The notes under the pieces are model-generated. The model had not been told where the DNA came from and did no database searches. It was given only the letters and a program-made list of their open reading frames with translations. Both the position numbers and the translations under genes were made by a program. Below are positions 52,377 through 62,509 of a DNA stretch of 64,000 nucleotides, one piece after another. The stretch spans positions 1 to 64,000 of the forward strand of contig DVDT01000005.1 in assembly GCA_015296085.1 (NCBI GenBank), in the 5' to 3' direction. The DNA comes from Trichormus sp. M33_DOE_039 (lineage in GTDB: Bacteria > Cyanobacteriota > Cyanobacteriia > Cyanobacteriales > Nostocaceae). Each line of letters begins with the position of its first letter. Positions within the stretch are counted from its first letter, which is position 1.

Positions 52377-53413
52377 TTTTCTGGGAGAGAAATTAAGTTC
52401 AATTCTTGGCGGATTTTTTGTATCTGATCATATTCAGAAGCAATGACAAGGGTATATCCGTCGGACTGACTACCTCCAATCACATCAAGACCAGTAGGAA
52501 GACTCAGAAAAGCTTGCTGAAGCTGATGAATTAACTTAGGGGGTAGTTCCTCCGATACTACTATGGGAAAATTAGGTGTGGGAGCAGATTCCCAGATAGT
52601 TTTAGTGTTTTTTGATGCGAGTTTATCATTTTTTTGTTGATTAGTATAGGCAACAATATTGGTAGCGACAGCATCAACCATGTTATTTTCTAGTGCTGCC
52701 ATACTTTGCTCATGATTCCCCACATAGATAACTTGAGTAAAGTCCTGGTAAGGATTTTCTTGTCTTTGTTGTTTCCAATCTGCTAATGCTGTGATGTAGC
52801 CAAAGGTTGAGGTTTGATCAACAAAAGCAATACTTTTGCCTTTTAGGTCTTGTAATGTTTGAATATTGCTGTTGGCCTTAACAATAATACATAACCGATA
52901 CCAAGGTTGACCTGTGTTGGTGTCGATGGGAGCTACCAAAGGTTGAATTTTTGCACCTTTGTCTACAGCTTCCAAATAAGTAACTGAGCCTAAATAGGCT
53001 ATGTGGATTTTATTTTCGACTAGTAGCTGTACAACTTCTTTATTGTCCTTGGCAATCTCGAAATCAACTTGTCGCTCCAAATACTTTTCTAAATGATTGT
53101 CTAAAGATTTAAGTACTTGTTCTTGCTCTGTCTGATTCTGAGTAGGCATTAACCCAATGCGGAGAATGGGTAGGTCGTCTTTGCTATTATCTAAAATGGT
53201 AGGGCTTTCGTATGCACTACCCTGTCTTTCCTTGGTGCGCCGGGATACTTTTAGGGGTGATGGAGTTGAAGGAGAATCGACACTAGCCCGACTATAGGGG
53301 GATGTGTTGCCAGTACAGCTAACAGTCAGCAGTGATGCGATCGCACCTAAAATTAAAATTTTGCCACTCCATACCGACCGCTTACTAATTAGCCACTGCA
53401 AGGCTTTTCTCAT
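52373..53413 (-). CDS. PhnD-like phosphate/phosphonate substrate-binding lipoprotein
   Basis: A 346-residue lipoprotein (lipobox LTVSC, Cys33) of the PhnD/periplasmic-binding fold: LRIGLMPTQNQTEQEQVLKSLDNHLEKYL, LVENKIHIAYLGSVTYLEA, DLKGKSIAFVDQTSTFGY and the ...MAALENNMVDAVAT block. Members bind phosphonate, phosphite or phosphate. No ABC permease or ATPase is nearby. The overlap with the sensor kinase start suggests a sensory, not transport, role. Confidence 0.88.
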   Translation of the reverse strand: MRKALQWLISKRSVWSGKILILGAIASLLTVSCTGNTSPYSRASVDSPSTPSPLKVSRRTKERQGSAYESPTILDNSKDDLPILRIGLMPTQNQTEQEQVLKSLDNHLEKYLERQVDFEIAKDNKEVVQLLVENKIHIAYLGSVTYLEAVDKGAKIQPLVAPIDTNTGQPWYRLCIIVKANSNIQTLQDLKGKSIAFVDQTSTFGYITALADWKQQRQENPYQDFTQVIYVGNHEQSMAALENNMVDAVATNIVAYTNQQKNDKLASKNTKTIWESAPTPNFPIVVSEELPPKLIHQLQQAFLSLPTGLDVIGGSQSDGYTLVIASEYDQIQKIRQELNLISLPEK

Positions 53414-53746
53414 AGGATTAGAATTCGGTGAGTAATAGTGCTGACCTAGAATCAGCTAAACACATTCCGCGCCAAGGATACATTAGGTGAATATTGTCAA
53501 GTTTATACTGGATTAGCGATGACATCAATATCATAAAGGAAATGGGGCATGGGGAAATGGGAATGAAGGAGACAAGGAGAACTTAAGATTTTAGATTTAA
53601 ACCCAATCCAAAATCCGTTTTGAAAAGTTTCCTCCGGCGAGTTTCCCTCCTACAGAAGTTTTCGCAAAATCCGAAATCCAAAATTTTATTGCCCAATACA
53701 TTTCTTCGGTCAAAATAAAACAGCAGTTTTCAGCCAGGGACTAGTT
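53414..53746. other. Intergenic region between PhnD-like gene and sdhA
   Basis: This 333-base region holds short repetitive tracts (CCAAAATCCG-type and GGGGAAATGGG-type) and the upstream region of the divergent sdhA. No gene, terminator or clear promoter could be supported. Confidence 0.4.
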
Positions 53747-55474
53747 ATGTTGGAACATGATGTGATTATTGTCGGGGGTGGATTGGCGGGGTGTCGAGCG
53801 GCTGTGGAAATTGCCCGCAATGACCCTAGTTTAAAAGTGGCTGTGGTGGCAAAAACTCACCCCATTCGATCGCACTCGGTTGCTGCCCAAGGTGGTATCG
53901 CGGCAACTTTAAAAAATGTGGATTCTACTGATACTTGGGAAGCCCATGCTTTTGATACCGTCAAAGGTTCTGATTATCTCGCAGACCAAGATGCAGTAGC
54001 AATTCTCACTCAAGAAGCACCAGATGTAGTCATTGATTTAGAACACATGGGGGTTTTGTTCTCCCGTTTAAACGATGGTCGCATTGCACAACGGGCTTTT
54101 GGTGGTCATTCTCACAACCGTACCTGCTACGCCGCCGATAAAACTGGTCACGCCATCTTACATGAATTGGTCAATAATTTGCGGCGGTATGGTGTGCAGA
54201 TATATCAAGAATGGTATGTGATGCGCCTAATTTTGGTAGACAATGAGGCGAAAGGCTTGGTGATGTACCGCCTGTTAGATGGTCATGTTGAGGTAGTACG
54301 GGCAAAAGCCGTGATGTTTGCTACAGGGGGATATGGTCGCGTTTACAATACCACCTCTAATGATTATGCTTCTACTGGTGATGGTTTGGCGATGACTGCG
54401 CTGGCTGGTTTACCTCTAGAAGATATGGAGTTTGTACAGTTCCATCCTACAGGGTTGTATCCGGTGGGGGTGCTGATTTCAGAAGCAGTACGGGGAGAAG
54501 GCGCATATCTGATTAACTCCGAAGGCGATCGCTTCATGGCAAATTATGCACCCAGTCGCATGGAACTAGCTCCCCGCGATATTACTTCACGGGCGATCGC
54601 CTACGAAATTCGGGCTGGGCGAGGGATAAATCCTGAGGGAAGTGCAGGCGGCCCTTTTGTCTATCTGGATTTGCGACACATGGGTAAAGAAAAAATTATG
54701 AGTCGCGTTCCCTTCTGTTGGGAGGAAGCACACCGCTTAGTCGGGGTAGATGCAGTTACCCAACCAATGCCGGTGCGTCCGACAATTCACTATTGTATGG
54801 GTGGAATTCCTGTCAACACTGATGGGAGAGTCCGCAGTAGTGGCGATGGTTTGGTTGAGGGTTTCTTTGCGGCTGGTGAGACGGCTTGTGTGTCTGTCCA
54901 CGGTGCGAACCGCTTGGGTAGTAATTCTCTACTGGAGTGTGTCGTTTATGGTAAACGCACTGGGGCAGCGATCGCGCAATATGTGCAGCAACGTAAACTA
55001 CCTACTGTCGATGAGCAATATTACATCACACAAGCCCAGCAAGAAATTCAAGCCTTAATCGCCCAACCTGGACAATACCGCATTAACCAAATCCGCCAAG
55101 AATTTCAAGATGCAATGACGGAGTTTTGTGGCGTTTTCCGCACTGAGGAATTGATGCGTACGGGGTGGCAAAAAATCACAGAGATACAACAAAAATGCCA
55201 TCAAATTTATTTAGATGACAAAGGTAATTGTTGGAATACAGAACTGGTAGAAGCTTTAGAATTGCAGAGTTTAATGGTAGTTGGACAGACTATTTTAGCC
55301 TCAGCCATCAATCGCCAAGAAAGTCGCGGCGCACATTTCCGCGAAGATTACCCCCAGCGAGATGACGCTAATTTTCTCAAACATACAATGGCTTATTATT
55401 CACCAGCCGGGATTGATATTCAATATCGTCCAGTGGCAATTACGATGTTTGAGCCACAGGAGAGGAAATATTAG
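53747..55474 (+). CDS. sdhA: Succinate dehydrogenase/fumarate reductase flavoprotein subunit
   Basis: A 575-residue FAD protein with [38 protein letters not shown] (covalent-flavin His region), the substrate loop [19 protein letters not shown], and catalytic Arg in [13 protein letters not shown]-pocket residues are in [14 protein letters not shown] and [12 protein letters not shown]. It oxidises succinate to fumarate and passes electrons to the SdhB Fe-S subunit, encoded elsewhere. A strong intrinsic terminator lies just beyond its stop. Confidence 0.94.
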   Translation: MLEHDVIIVGGGLAGCRAAVEIARNDPSLKVAVVAKTHPIRSHSVAAQGGIAATLKNVDSTDTWEAHAFDTVKGSDYLADQDAVAILTQEAPDVVIDLEHMGVLFSRLNDGRIAQRAFGGHSHNRTCYAADKTGHAILHELVNNLRRYGVQIYQEWYVMRLILVDNEAKGLVMYRLLDGHVEVVRAKAVMFATGGYGRVYNTTSNDYASTGDGLAMTALAGLPLEDMEFVQFHPTGLYPVGVLISEAVRGEGAYLINSEGDRFMANYAPSRMELAPRDITSRAIAYEIRAGRGINPEGSAGGPFVYLDLRHMGKEKIMSRVPFCWEEAHRLVGVDAVTQPMPVRPTIHYCMGGIPVNTDGRVRSSGDGLVEGFFAAGETACVSVHGANRLGSNSLLECVVYGKRTGAAIAQYVQQRKLPTVDEQYYITQAQQEIQALIAQPGQYRINQIRQEFQDAMTEFCGVFRTEELMRTGWQKITEIQQKCHQIYLDDKGNCWNTELVEALELQSLMVVGQTILASAINRQESRGAHFREDYPQRDDANFLKHTMAYYSPAGIDIQYRPVAITMFEPQERKY

Positions 55475-55486
55475 TATATGTTTGCG

Positions 55487-55521
55487 GGTTGACTGTTGAG
55501 GGTTAACAGTCAACCAACTTT
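55487..55521 (+). terminator. Intrinsic terminator after sdhA
   Basis: GGTTGACTGTT (55487-55497) pairs with AACAGTCAACC (55505-55515) over 11 bp around a 7-base loop, followed by AACTTTTTT. It lies 12 bases after the stop codon. Confidence 0.85.
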
Positions 55522-55663
55522 TTTCTGAGCTTTATCTCTATTGATGATTAAATCCTCTGTGTTGAGGGAATACTGAGTTTGATTCCACATTCTAGGGATT
55601 AGAAAATGGTGGTCACTAACCACTATTTTGCATTTTGCATCAGTATTTATTTTGTTAAAAAAT

Positions 55664-56842
55664 ATGAATGAAATATACATATCCTATGCTTGGAAAGACA
55701 ACAAAAGCGAATTAGGGCAACGCCGGGAAGAGTTAGTTGATAAAATCTGTGAAACACTACTAGCTCAGAACTATAAATTAATTCGCGATCGCCATCATTT
55801 ATCTCTGGGTAAAAGCATACAGAAATTTATGCAGGAAATTGGATGTGGCAATTATGTAATTGTGGTCATCAGTGACAAATATTTGCAATCAGAATACTGT
55901 ATGTTTGAAGCTGTGGAAATTCTCAAATCTAAGGAATATGAGCAAAAAATCTTTCCCATAGTATTAGAAGATGCTGATATTTACACCAGAGAGGGTCAAT
56001 TTAAATACATAAATTACTGGAAACTGCAAAAACAAAAAATAGATGAGATTATTAATGTCGATGTGCAACTTAATATAGATTCAGCCATGAATATTGTAGC
56101 GGATAAAATTATCGAAATATCTCAAAAGATTGATGATTTTATCCTATTCATCGCTGATAAACTCAGCATTAACCCGGCGATAAACTTTGATGGATTTATC
56201 GATCAGCTTACCTCAGCTATTAAAGAGGATGCTGCAACAATGAGAAATCACAAGAGTATTTTAGTAGCAGGTACGGGCAACTATCAATTACCTGAAGAAA
56301 TTTATCTCACAGCTAAAAAACTTGGTGAAAAAATCGCTAATTATGACTACAACTTGATTACAGGTGGTTGGCAAGGGGTAGATTATGTAGTGTCCGAAAG
56401 TTTTGCTAATAACCTCGCACAAAAAAATGTTCCTCTTTCGCAGAAGTTAACACAAATAGTTGTGCATGGAACGCAGCCTATATTTAGGGGTGGAACTGTA
56501 CAATACACAGAATCAGGAACTAATGAGTGGCTCAAGTGTTTGCAGCAAGCTGATGTAGTTATTTTGCTGGGAGGTCTTGGTGGTACTTATGAAACTTACC
56601 TATATGCTAAACAGGAAAAAATTCCCGTAATTCCTATTGTTTGTACTAATGGCGATGCTAAAAAAGTATTTGATGAAATGCTGCAAAATTGGGATCATCA
56701 ACTCATCGGTAACATCTCCATTGACAAGTTTAAGTCACTCAATCAATACATCAATGATGAATTTACGGCAGCAGATGTAGTAAATGATGTTATGGATATG
56801 GTCAATGAAATTATCTTTGCTAAAACTATGCTGAAACCATAA
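55664..56842 (+). CDS. TIR domain - SLOG (STALD/TPALS-type) fusion protein
   Basis: A 392-residue protein. Residues 1-150 are a TIR domain: EIYISYAWKD opens it, LSLGKSIQKF is the loop, and SEYCMFEAVEI holds the conserved Glu82 expected for NAD cleavage. A helical linker (~155-195) leads to a SLOG Rossmann domain (198-375) with ILVAGTGNYQLP, LITGGWQGVD and VILLGGLGGTYET. SLOG domains in Thoeris ThsA bind a TIR-made cyclic nucleotide; here both parts sit in one chain. Immunity is inferred. The ATG at 55664 begins the TIR fold. Confidence 0.88.
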   Translation: MNEIYISYAWKDNKSELGQRREELVDKICETLLAQNYKLIRDRHHLSLGKSIQKFMQEIGCGNYVIVVISDKYLQSEYCMFEAVEILKSKEYEQKIFPIVLEDADIYTREGQFKYINYWKLQKQKIDEIINVDVQLNIDSAMNIVADKIIEISQKIDDFILFIADKLSINPAINFDGFIDQLTSAIKEDAATMRNHKSILVAGTGNYQLPEEIYLTAKKLGEKIANYDYNLITGGWQGVDYVVSESFANNLAQKNVPLSQKLTQIVVHGTQPIFRGGTVQYTESGTNEWLKCLQQADVVILLGGLGGTYETYLYAKQEKIPVIPIVCTNGDAKKVFDEMLQNWDHQLIGNISIDKFKSLNQYINDEFTAADVVNDVMDMVNEIIFAKTMLKP

Positions 56843-56846
56843 AATG

Positions 56847-56882
56847 CTGAGGGGTCTAGTTGATAGCAACCAGACCCCTCAG
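56847..56882 (+). terminator. Hairpin after the TIR-SLOG gene
   Basis: CTGAGGGGTCT (56847-56857) pairs exactly with AGACCCCTCAG (56872-56882). No uninterrupted T tract follows, so termination is likely but not certain. Confidence 0.6.
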
Positions 56883-57588
56883 TTCTGTCCTTCTATTTGG
56901 TGCAATTTATTCTCCTTGACGTGCTTTTGTCAGTTGGTATTGCAATGTTTACTTCAACCTCTCATAGTCACTTCTTCAGCTCGTCGTTTGGCGTTACTCT
57001 TGATTCATATCTTTAACCAAGGGTGTTACCACTTCTTATTTTCTTTCAGAGGTTGTTGCAATTCCATCTATATACTAACATGATTTTCTGTAATGCAAGG
57101 TACATTTTAAAATTTTTATTTATGAGAAATTGGAATTTTTTGTAGCATCATCAAGCTCAACTGCAAATTTGATTTTTAAATTTCATAATTACTAATTACT
57201 TTAAATAAACCTTAAGAAAGACAAAGGTTTTTGAACAAATCTTTCAATTTTAGATACAATAAAGTTTGTATAATCATAAAATCAAACTACCAAAATTAAT
57301 CGGCACTACTTAGCCACAGAGTATCTGCCACTTAATAAAAACTACTGGCTAAATCTTGACTGAATTACAGACTTTCAGGGTAACTAAATAAAAGTTGCTA
57401 CTCATAACCCGGATTTAGTAGAGAACATTACTAATTGAGATTTTTCAGGCTTTTCACTGCTATTAAGCAAAAAATGCCAACTACGATATACATTTGCTGA
57501 CGATTTCGGCATATATATCGCTAAAAAACATTCATAAAAATCAGACCACTGAAATCAAGAGCAATCAAGATGACCAGAGGAGGATAAC
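56883..57588. other. Intergenic region of about 700 bases, no gene found
   Basis: Very AT-rich and without a credible open frame. It contains no palindrome or tandem repeat that I could identify, beyond a GAGGAGGA ribosome-binding site near 57578 in front of the next gene. It may carry that gene's promoter. Confidence 0.45.
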
Positions 57589-59151
57589 ATGGAAATCTTT
57601 GATTATGTAATTTTAGGAGCTGGATTAGGTGGATTAGCAACAGCCGCTTGCTTAACACGTCAGGGATATAATGTCGCCGTTTTAGAAAAACACTATTTAC
57701 CTGGTGGTTGCTGTCACACATTTGATTATGGTGAATACAGTTTTTGTGCTGATGTGCATTATATTTCTCAATGTGGTTCTGGTCAGACAATTGGTCAATT
57801 TCTCAACTACATTGGCAGAGATATCCCCTTTAATAGCCTTGACCCAGACTGCATAGATCGTGTCATCACACCAGAGGTAGATTTTAAAATTCCCCTGGGC
57901 TGGGAAAGTCTGCGTTACCGATTGTTGTCTACCTTCCCAGAAGAAGCTAATGCTATCCATCGCTACTGTTATGAAATTCAGCAACTCCACCAAGAAATTC
58001 GCAGCTTAGGTCAAGACCTGCATTGGTATGATCGAAAGTGGTCTGATTGGTTAAAGTTGCCCAAATATTTCCATCTCTTTCGCAAGCGGAATTGGACTCT
58101 GCAAGATTTATATAACCATGTTGGGTTATCACCTAAATTACAAGCAATCCTCGCTGGACAAAGTGGTGATTACGCACTACCACCCCAAGAAATCGCCCTC
58201 ATCACCCATACTTCCCTAGTTTGGGACTACTCTGAAGGTGCATATTATCCCAAACATCACTTTCAGCACTTTGTAGACACTATTGTTGATGTGATTACCG
58301 CAGGTGGTGGTGTCGTTGCTTATGCTACCACCGTTAACCATATCCAAGTCAGTAACGGCAGTGTCCATAGTGTGTTGGCTGACGGCAAAATATATCGTGC
58401 TACCAAGGCATATATTAGTGACCTTGATCCTAAATTAACAGTGGAATTAATGCACGACAGTGAAGCCATCAGTCACAAGGAACATCGGCGGCTGGCTGGC
58501 TATGAATACTCAGCTAGTGCTTTTAATATTTACCTAGGTTTAGACGACCGCTTTGAACCCCAGCGTTACGGTATCGGTAACTGGAACGTTTGGTACTACC
58601 CTACAGGCAACCTCAACCGGGAATATCATCAACAATTGCAAGGTGATTTTAGCCGTCCCTGGATTTTCCTTTCTTGTCCCACCATGAAATCTGATGAACC
58701 AGGAATGGCCCCGCCAGGTCATCATATTTTAGAAATTGCCACAGTTTGCCCTTACGCACCTTTTGAACATCTGCATAAAACGGACTTAACAGCTTACAAA
58801 GCTAAAAAGCGGGAAATTTACCAACAAATTATGCACAGTGTCACGGATTTGATTCCTGATGTAGACAACTATGTGCGCATGAAGATTTACGGTACACCCA
58901 CCACCAGTGAATATTATTTGGGACAGCCAGAAGGCAATATTTATGGTGCAAAATTAGTCCCTCAACAAGTGGGATTAAATCGCATAGGATACACAACGGA
59001 GTTACCCAACCTGTTTTTAGTCGGTGCCAGTGCAGGGTATCCCAGTGTACCGGGGGTGATTGGTAATGGCATGGATGTGGTAGAACTGCTGACTGGGGAA
59101 TCAGTACGGCGAAGAGTTTCTCGGACTCAGCCTTTGGTGGAAGCGAGATGA
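57589..59151 (+). CDS. Carotenoid isomerase/retinol saturase-like FAD oxidoreductase
   Basis: A 520-residue flavoprotein of the CrtH/RetSat/phytoene-desaturase superfamily: FDYVILGAGLGGLATAACLT binds FAD, EKHYLPGGCCHTFDYG is the conserved second block, and LVGASAGYPSVPGVIGNGMDV closes the FAD site. Members isomerise carotenes or saturate polyene bonds. Its CCH motif and overall sequence are too divergent to assign CrtH itself. A GAGGAGG site precedes the ATG at 57589. Confidence 0.8.
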   Translation: MEIFDYVILGAGLGGLATAACLTRQGYNVAVLEKHYLPGGCCHTFDYGEYSFCADVHYISQCGSGQTIGQFLNYIGRDIPFNSLDPDCIDRVITPEVDFKIPLGWESLRYRLLSTFPEEANAIHRYCYEIQQLHQEIRSLGQDLHWYDRKWSDWLKLPKYFHLFRKRNWTLQDLYNHVGLSPKLQAILAGQSGDYALPPQEIALITHTSLVWDYSEGAYYPKHHFQHFVDTIVDVITAGGGVVAYATTVNHIQVSNGSVHSVLADGKIYRATKAYISDLDPKLTVELMHDSEAISHKEHRRLAGYEYSASAFNIYLGLDDRFEPQRYGIGNWNVWYYPTGNLNREYHQQLQGDFSRPWIFLSCPTMKSDEPGMAPPGHHILEIATVCPYAPFEHLHKTDLTAYKAKKREIYQQIMHSVTDLIPDVDNYVRMKIYGTPTTSEYYLGQPEGNIYGAKLVPQQVGLNRIGYTTELPNLFLVGASAGYPSVPGVIGNGMDVVELLTGESVRRRVSRTQPLVEAR

Positions 59152-59209
59152 GTGTTGTGAAGGATAAGGGTGTAGGAGTATAAAGGAGACAACTAATGAC
59201 TATCAAGAA

Positions 59210-59238
59210 CCTCGATTTTTGCAAGAAATCGGGGTTTT
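59210..59238 (+). terminator. Hairpin with T-run after the CrtH-like gene
   Basis: CCTCGATTT (59210-59218) pairs with AAATCGGGG (59226-59234; one G-T pair) around a short loop, then TTTT follows. It resembles the ATCGGGG-arm dispersed hairpins of Nostoc genomes. Confidence 0.55.
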
Positions 59239-59323
59239 GATGTCTCTTAATCCAGTAAATTGGGAACAGGTTCTACTTTTATGGTTGTCATAAATTGAGA
59301 ACTACCAATAGAGGTTGCATCCC

Positions 59324-59992
59324 ATGAACCGCATTCTCATCGCTGAAGATGAACCCCGCATTGCGGCTTTTATTGAAAAAGGCTTACGTTCTCACGGTTT
59401 TACTACAGCTGTGGCTACTGATGCTGGTTCTGCTACAAACATGGCCTTAAGTAGCAGTTTTGACTTGATGATTTTGGATTTAGGGCTTCCTGGTAAAGAT
59501 GGTTTAGATGTGTTATCAGAACTACGGGGACAAGGGGAAATTTTTCCGGTAATTATTTTAACTGCCCGTGATGATATTCAAGATAAAGTGGCGGGGTTTG
59601 AAGCGGGTGCGGATGACTATGTAACCAAACCATTCCGGTTTGAGGAATTGTTAGTGCGGGTAAAAGCTAGGTTGCGTCAAAGTGGTAACAATCAAGCGAT
59701 GGAAGAGACGGTTCTCAAGGCGGGAAGTGTAGTTTTAGACTTGCGATCGCGTAAAGTCAAAGTAGGTCTGAACACTGTAGAATTACCAGCCAGGGAATTT
59801 ACTCTAGCAGAAACTTTCTTTCGCCATCCTGGGCAAGTTTTAAGTCGTGAACAATTATTAGATAGGGTCTGGGGTTACGACTATGATCCAGGCTCAAATA
59901 TCGTTGATGTTTATGTTGGTTATTTACGCAAAAAATTAGGTAGTGAGTTAATTGAAACTGTTCGGGGTATGGGTTATCGTCTACGAACTTGA
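59324..59992 (+). CDS. OmpR-family response regulator
   Basis: A 222-residue two-domain regulator. The receiver has the acidic pair in ILIAEDE, phospho-acceptor Asp52 in LMILDLGLPG, and Lys in YVTKPF. The C-terminal winged helix (VKVGLNTVELPAREFTLAETFFRHPG, DYDPGSNIVDVYVGYLRKKLG) binds DNA. I chose the ATG at 59324, where the receiver begins. A sensor kinase gene follows 78 bases later, giving a two-component pair. Confidence 0.94.
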   Translation: MNRILIAEDEPRIAAFIEKGLRSHGFTTAVATDAGSATNMALSSSFDLMILDLGLPGKDGLDVLSELRGQGEIFPVIILTARDDIQDKVAGFEAGADDYVTKPFRFEELLVRVKARLRQSGNNQAMEETVLKAGSVVLDLRSRKVKVGLNTVELPAREFTLAETFFRHPGQVLSREQLLDRVWGYDYDPGSNIVDVYVGYLRKKLGSELIETVRGMGYRLRT

Positions 59993-60070
59993 AGATTTTA
60001 AAAGCCTTCAAAATTCATGCCCTAATGGAATGAATAAATCTCAAAGTAAGTCCTAATATAGTTATCTGCA

Positions 60071-61648
60071 ATGTGGAGAAATAAAAGCATCCAAGCATCA
60101 ATAGTCAAAACTTATCAACAAGGTAATAAAGGTTTTTTTTGGGCTACACGTACTCGTATTATCTTTTGGTATGCCATCATTTTGTGCTTCATTTTTGTAA
60201 TATTTGTCCCGGCATTTCGTCAAGTTTTATACGCACGAGTTAATAGCCGAGTCCATCGAGAAACAACTGAGAAAATGAAGGTATTCGAGCAGTTAATCAG
60301 TGGTGAAACAAAATTATCTGAAGGCATTGAAAGTGAAGAATATGAAGATGTTAATCGACTAAAAGAAACCGATATTCGTCTGATTAAACCACCCAAAACA
60401 AGAGCAGAATTAAGAGAATTTTTGGATGCTTTTTTAGGGAATCAACTGCCAGAAGATGATACTTTCCTCATTGTGTTATGGAAAGGTAAATTCTATAAAT
60501 CTAGTCCTAGAGCCAGACCAAAAGAACTGAGCAGAGACTCTCGACTAATTCGATATTGGTCAAATTTAAAAGAACCAGAACAAGGAGAAAAGGTAATTCC
60601 TGGTAGTAGCGTTGATAGCGTAATTTATCTAGCTAGACCTGTTAAAATTGACGGCGAAGTCATGGGAGTTTTTGTCATTGCTAACGCTACTGCTGGGGAA
60701 CGTGGAGAAGTTTTGGAAGCTGTCTCTGTGATTATTCAAGTGAGTGTAGGAGTTTTGTTTCTAGCGTTAATTTTAGCTTGGTTTGCTGCTGGAAAAATTC
60801 TTGCACCTTTACGCTTATTAACTCAGACGGCGCGTCAAATTAGCGAAACAGATTTAAATCAACGCCTGACTGTAGATGGTGGTGGCGAACTTGCAGAATT
60901 AGCAGCTACCTTTAATGAAATGATGGATAGATTACAGGCTGCTTTTATTAGTCAACGCAACTTCATTAACGATGCTGGACATGAACTGCGAACACCCATT
61001 ACTATTATTCGTGGTCATTTAGAGCTGATGGGTGATGATCCACAAGAAATACAAGAAACTCTAGCTCTAGTAATGGATGAATTAGAACGGATGAACCGCT
61101 TTGTTAATGATTTGATGTTATTAGCCAAAGCAGAACATCCTGATTTTTTGCAGTTAGAAACAGTTGATGTTCTCACGTTCACAGAAGAATTATTTGCCAA
61201 GGTAAAAGCTTTAGGTGATGGACTACGCTCCACTATAGGCGATCGCAATTGGCAACTCCAAGCCGCTGCTAAAGGTAAAATTGTCGCAGACCGTCAACGC
61301 CTGACTCAAGCTGTGATGAATTTGGCACAAAACGCCACTCAACACACAAACAATGCTGATACAATTGCCCTGGGTTCGATGATTCACCAGGGTAAAGTGA
61401 GCTTTTGGATACGTGACACTGGAGAAGGTATCGCCAAACCTGATCAACAGAGAATTTTTCAGCGTTTTGCTCGCGCTACCAATAGTCGTCGTCGTTCTGA
61501 AGGTGCTGGTTTAGGGTTATCTATTGTCCAAGCCATTATAGAAGCACATGGCGGACAAGTGACCATAGAAAGCCAACTAGGAGCAGGATCTATATTCACA
61601 ATTATCTTACCTTTGGAATCACCTCAAGCAGCAAAATTAATTATGTAA
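60071..61648 (+). CDS. Sensor histidine kinase with HAMP domain
   Basis: A 525-residue kinase paired with the upstream regulator. It has two membrane spans (~29-50 and ~217-240), a periplasmic sensor region of about 165 residues, HAMP (~241-293), His304 in NDAGHELRTPITIIRGH, and ATP-binding motifs QNATQHT, RDTGEGIA and GAGLGLSIVQAI. The sensor region has no domain I recognise. A PepSY-like lipoprotein is encoded 4 bases downstream and may modulate signalling. Confidence 0.92.
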   Translation: MWRNKSIQASIVKTYQQGNKGFFWATRTRIIFWYAIILCFIFVIFVPAFRQVLYARVNSRVHRETTEKMKVFEQLISGETKLSEGIESEEYEDVNRLKETDIRLIKPPKTRAELREFLDAFLGNQLPEDDTFLIVLWKGKFYKSSPRARPKELSRDSRLIRYWSNLKEPEQGEKVIPGSSVDSVIYLARPVKIDGEVMGVFVIANATAGERGEVLEAVSVIIQVSVGVLFLALILAWFAAGKILAPLRLLTQTARQISETDLNQRLTVDGGGELAELAATFNEMMDRLQAAFISQRNFINDAGHELRTPITIIRGHLELMGDDPQEIQETLALVMDELERMNRFVNDLMLLAKAEHPDFLQLETVDVLTFTEELFAKVKALGDGLRSTIGDRNWQLQAAAKGKIVADRQRLTQAVMNLAQNATQHTNNADTIALGSMIHQGKVSFWIRDTGEGIAKPDQQRIFQRFARATNSRRRSEGAGLGLSIVQAIIEAHGGQVTIESQLGAGSIFTIILPLESPQAAKLIM

Positions 61649-61652
61649 ATAA

Positions 61653-62120
61653 GTGAAAGGTAGACTAATCAAATCAATTTTTTTCGGTGTTAGCGGTACA
61701 TCACTACTAGCATTTTTATTGGCTTGTTATTATGAACCAAATCAGCGAGCAGCTATAGCAGTTCCTCAATCGGTGGAAGCAGCTTTCCAAGCTAAGTATT
61801 CTGATATTCCTCACACTTGGCAAAGACATGAATACGGTTATGAAGCAGTTTTTATCCAAAATAATCTTAAATATGAGGCGGAATTTTCAGACACAGGAGA
61901 ATGGTTAGAAACTGAATACTACGCGCAAGAAAAAGATTTTCCGCCTTTTATATTAAACCGCATTAAGCAAGAACGTCCTCAATTTATTATCACAAAATAT
62001 GAAATTGAAATTACGCCTAAAGGTATATTTTATGAAGTAGATATCACTGATGGAGAAACTGAGGAAGAATTATATTTCGATAGTCAAGGTAATCCTCAAA
62101 TTGATTTGTATGAGGATTAA
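61653..62120 (+). CDS. PepSY-like lipoprotein
   Basis: A 155-residue exported protein starting with GTG at 61653. The signal peptide (IKSIFFGVSGTSLLAFLLAC) ends at a probable lipobox Cys25. The mature part has a PepSY/BLIP-like beta pattern: VEAAFQAKYSDIPHTWQRHEYGYEAVF, YEAEFSDTGEWLETEYYAQ, IKQERPQFIITKYEIE and the closing LYFDSQGNPQIDLYED. Such proteins often follow two-component genes and interact with the sensor. Only four bases separate it from the kinase. Confidence 0.78.
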   Translation: MKGRLIKSIFFGVSGTSLLAFLLACYYEPNQRAAIAVPQSVEAAFQAKYSDIPHTWQRHEYGYEAVFIQNNLKYEAEFSDTGEWLETEYYAQEKDFPPFILNRIKQERPQFIITKYEIEITPKGIFYEVDITDGETEEELYFDSQGNPQIDLYED

Positions 62121-62214
62121 TTTTAACCAGAAGGCAGAAGGGAGTCTGCAATGTTTTATAGCCAAACATCAAAGGTGTCTTTCCTCTAGACACGCTACTT
62201 CCCACCCTGTGGTT

Positions 62215-62405
62215 CTGACTTTTCACGGGATCTGGAAAACCCCTCTCCAAACCTCTCACGCCAGTTGCTACAAGTCGGAAAAGCCGCCCAACGCACTGGC
62301 TCCCCTACAAGGAGAGAGGCTTTAATTTTCCCCCTTCCCTGGTAGGGAAGGAGGTTAGGGGGGTTAGGTTTTGCGTTAACTTTTCCACATAACGTGAAAA
62401 GTCAG
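62215..62405. mobile_element. 191-base MITE-like element (uninterrupted copy)
   Basis: Terminal inverted repeats CTGACTTTTCACG (62215-62227) and CGTGAAAAGTCAG (62393-62405) are exact. The interior matches the element at 28114-28435 apart from the insertion there, and includes a CCCTTCCCTGGTAGGGAAGG palindrome. It has no gene. Confidence 0.8.
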
Positions 62406-62509
62406 CCCTGTGGATAGGCTGCGCCTCCGTAAAGAAAGCCAGCTACAAGTCGGGAAACCTCTTTCGGCAGTTCCTTCCGGCGGAAACGGTGGAAAATTAA
62501 TAGCTAGCT

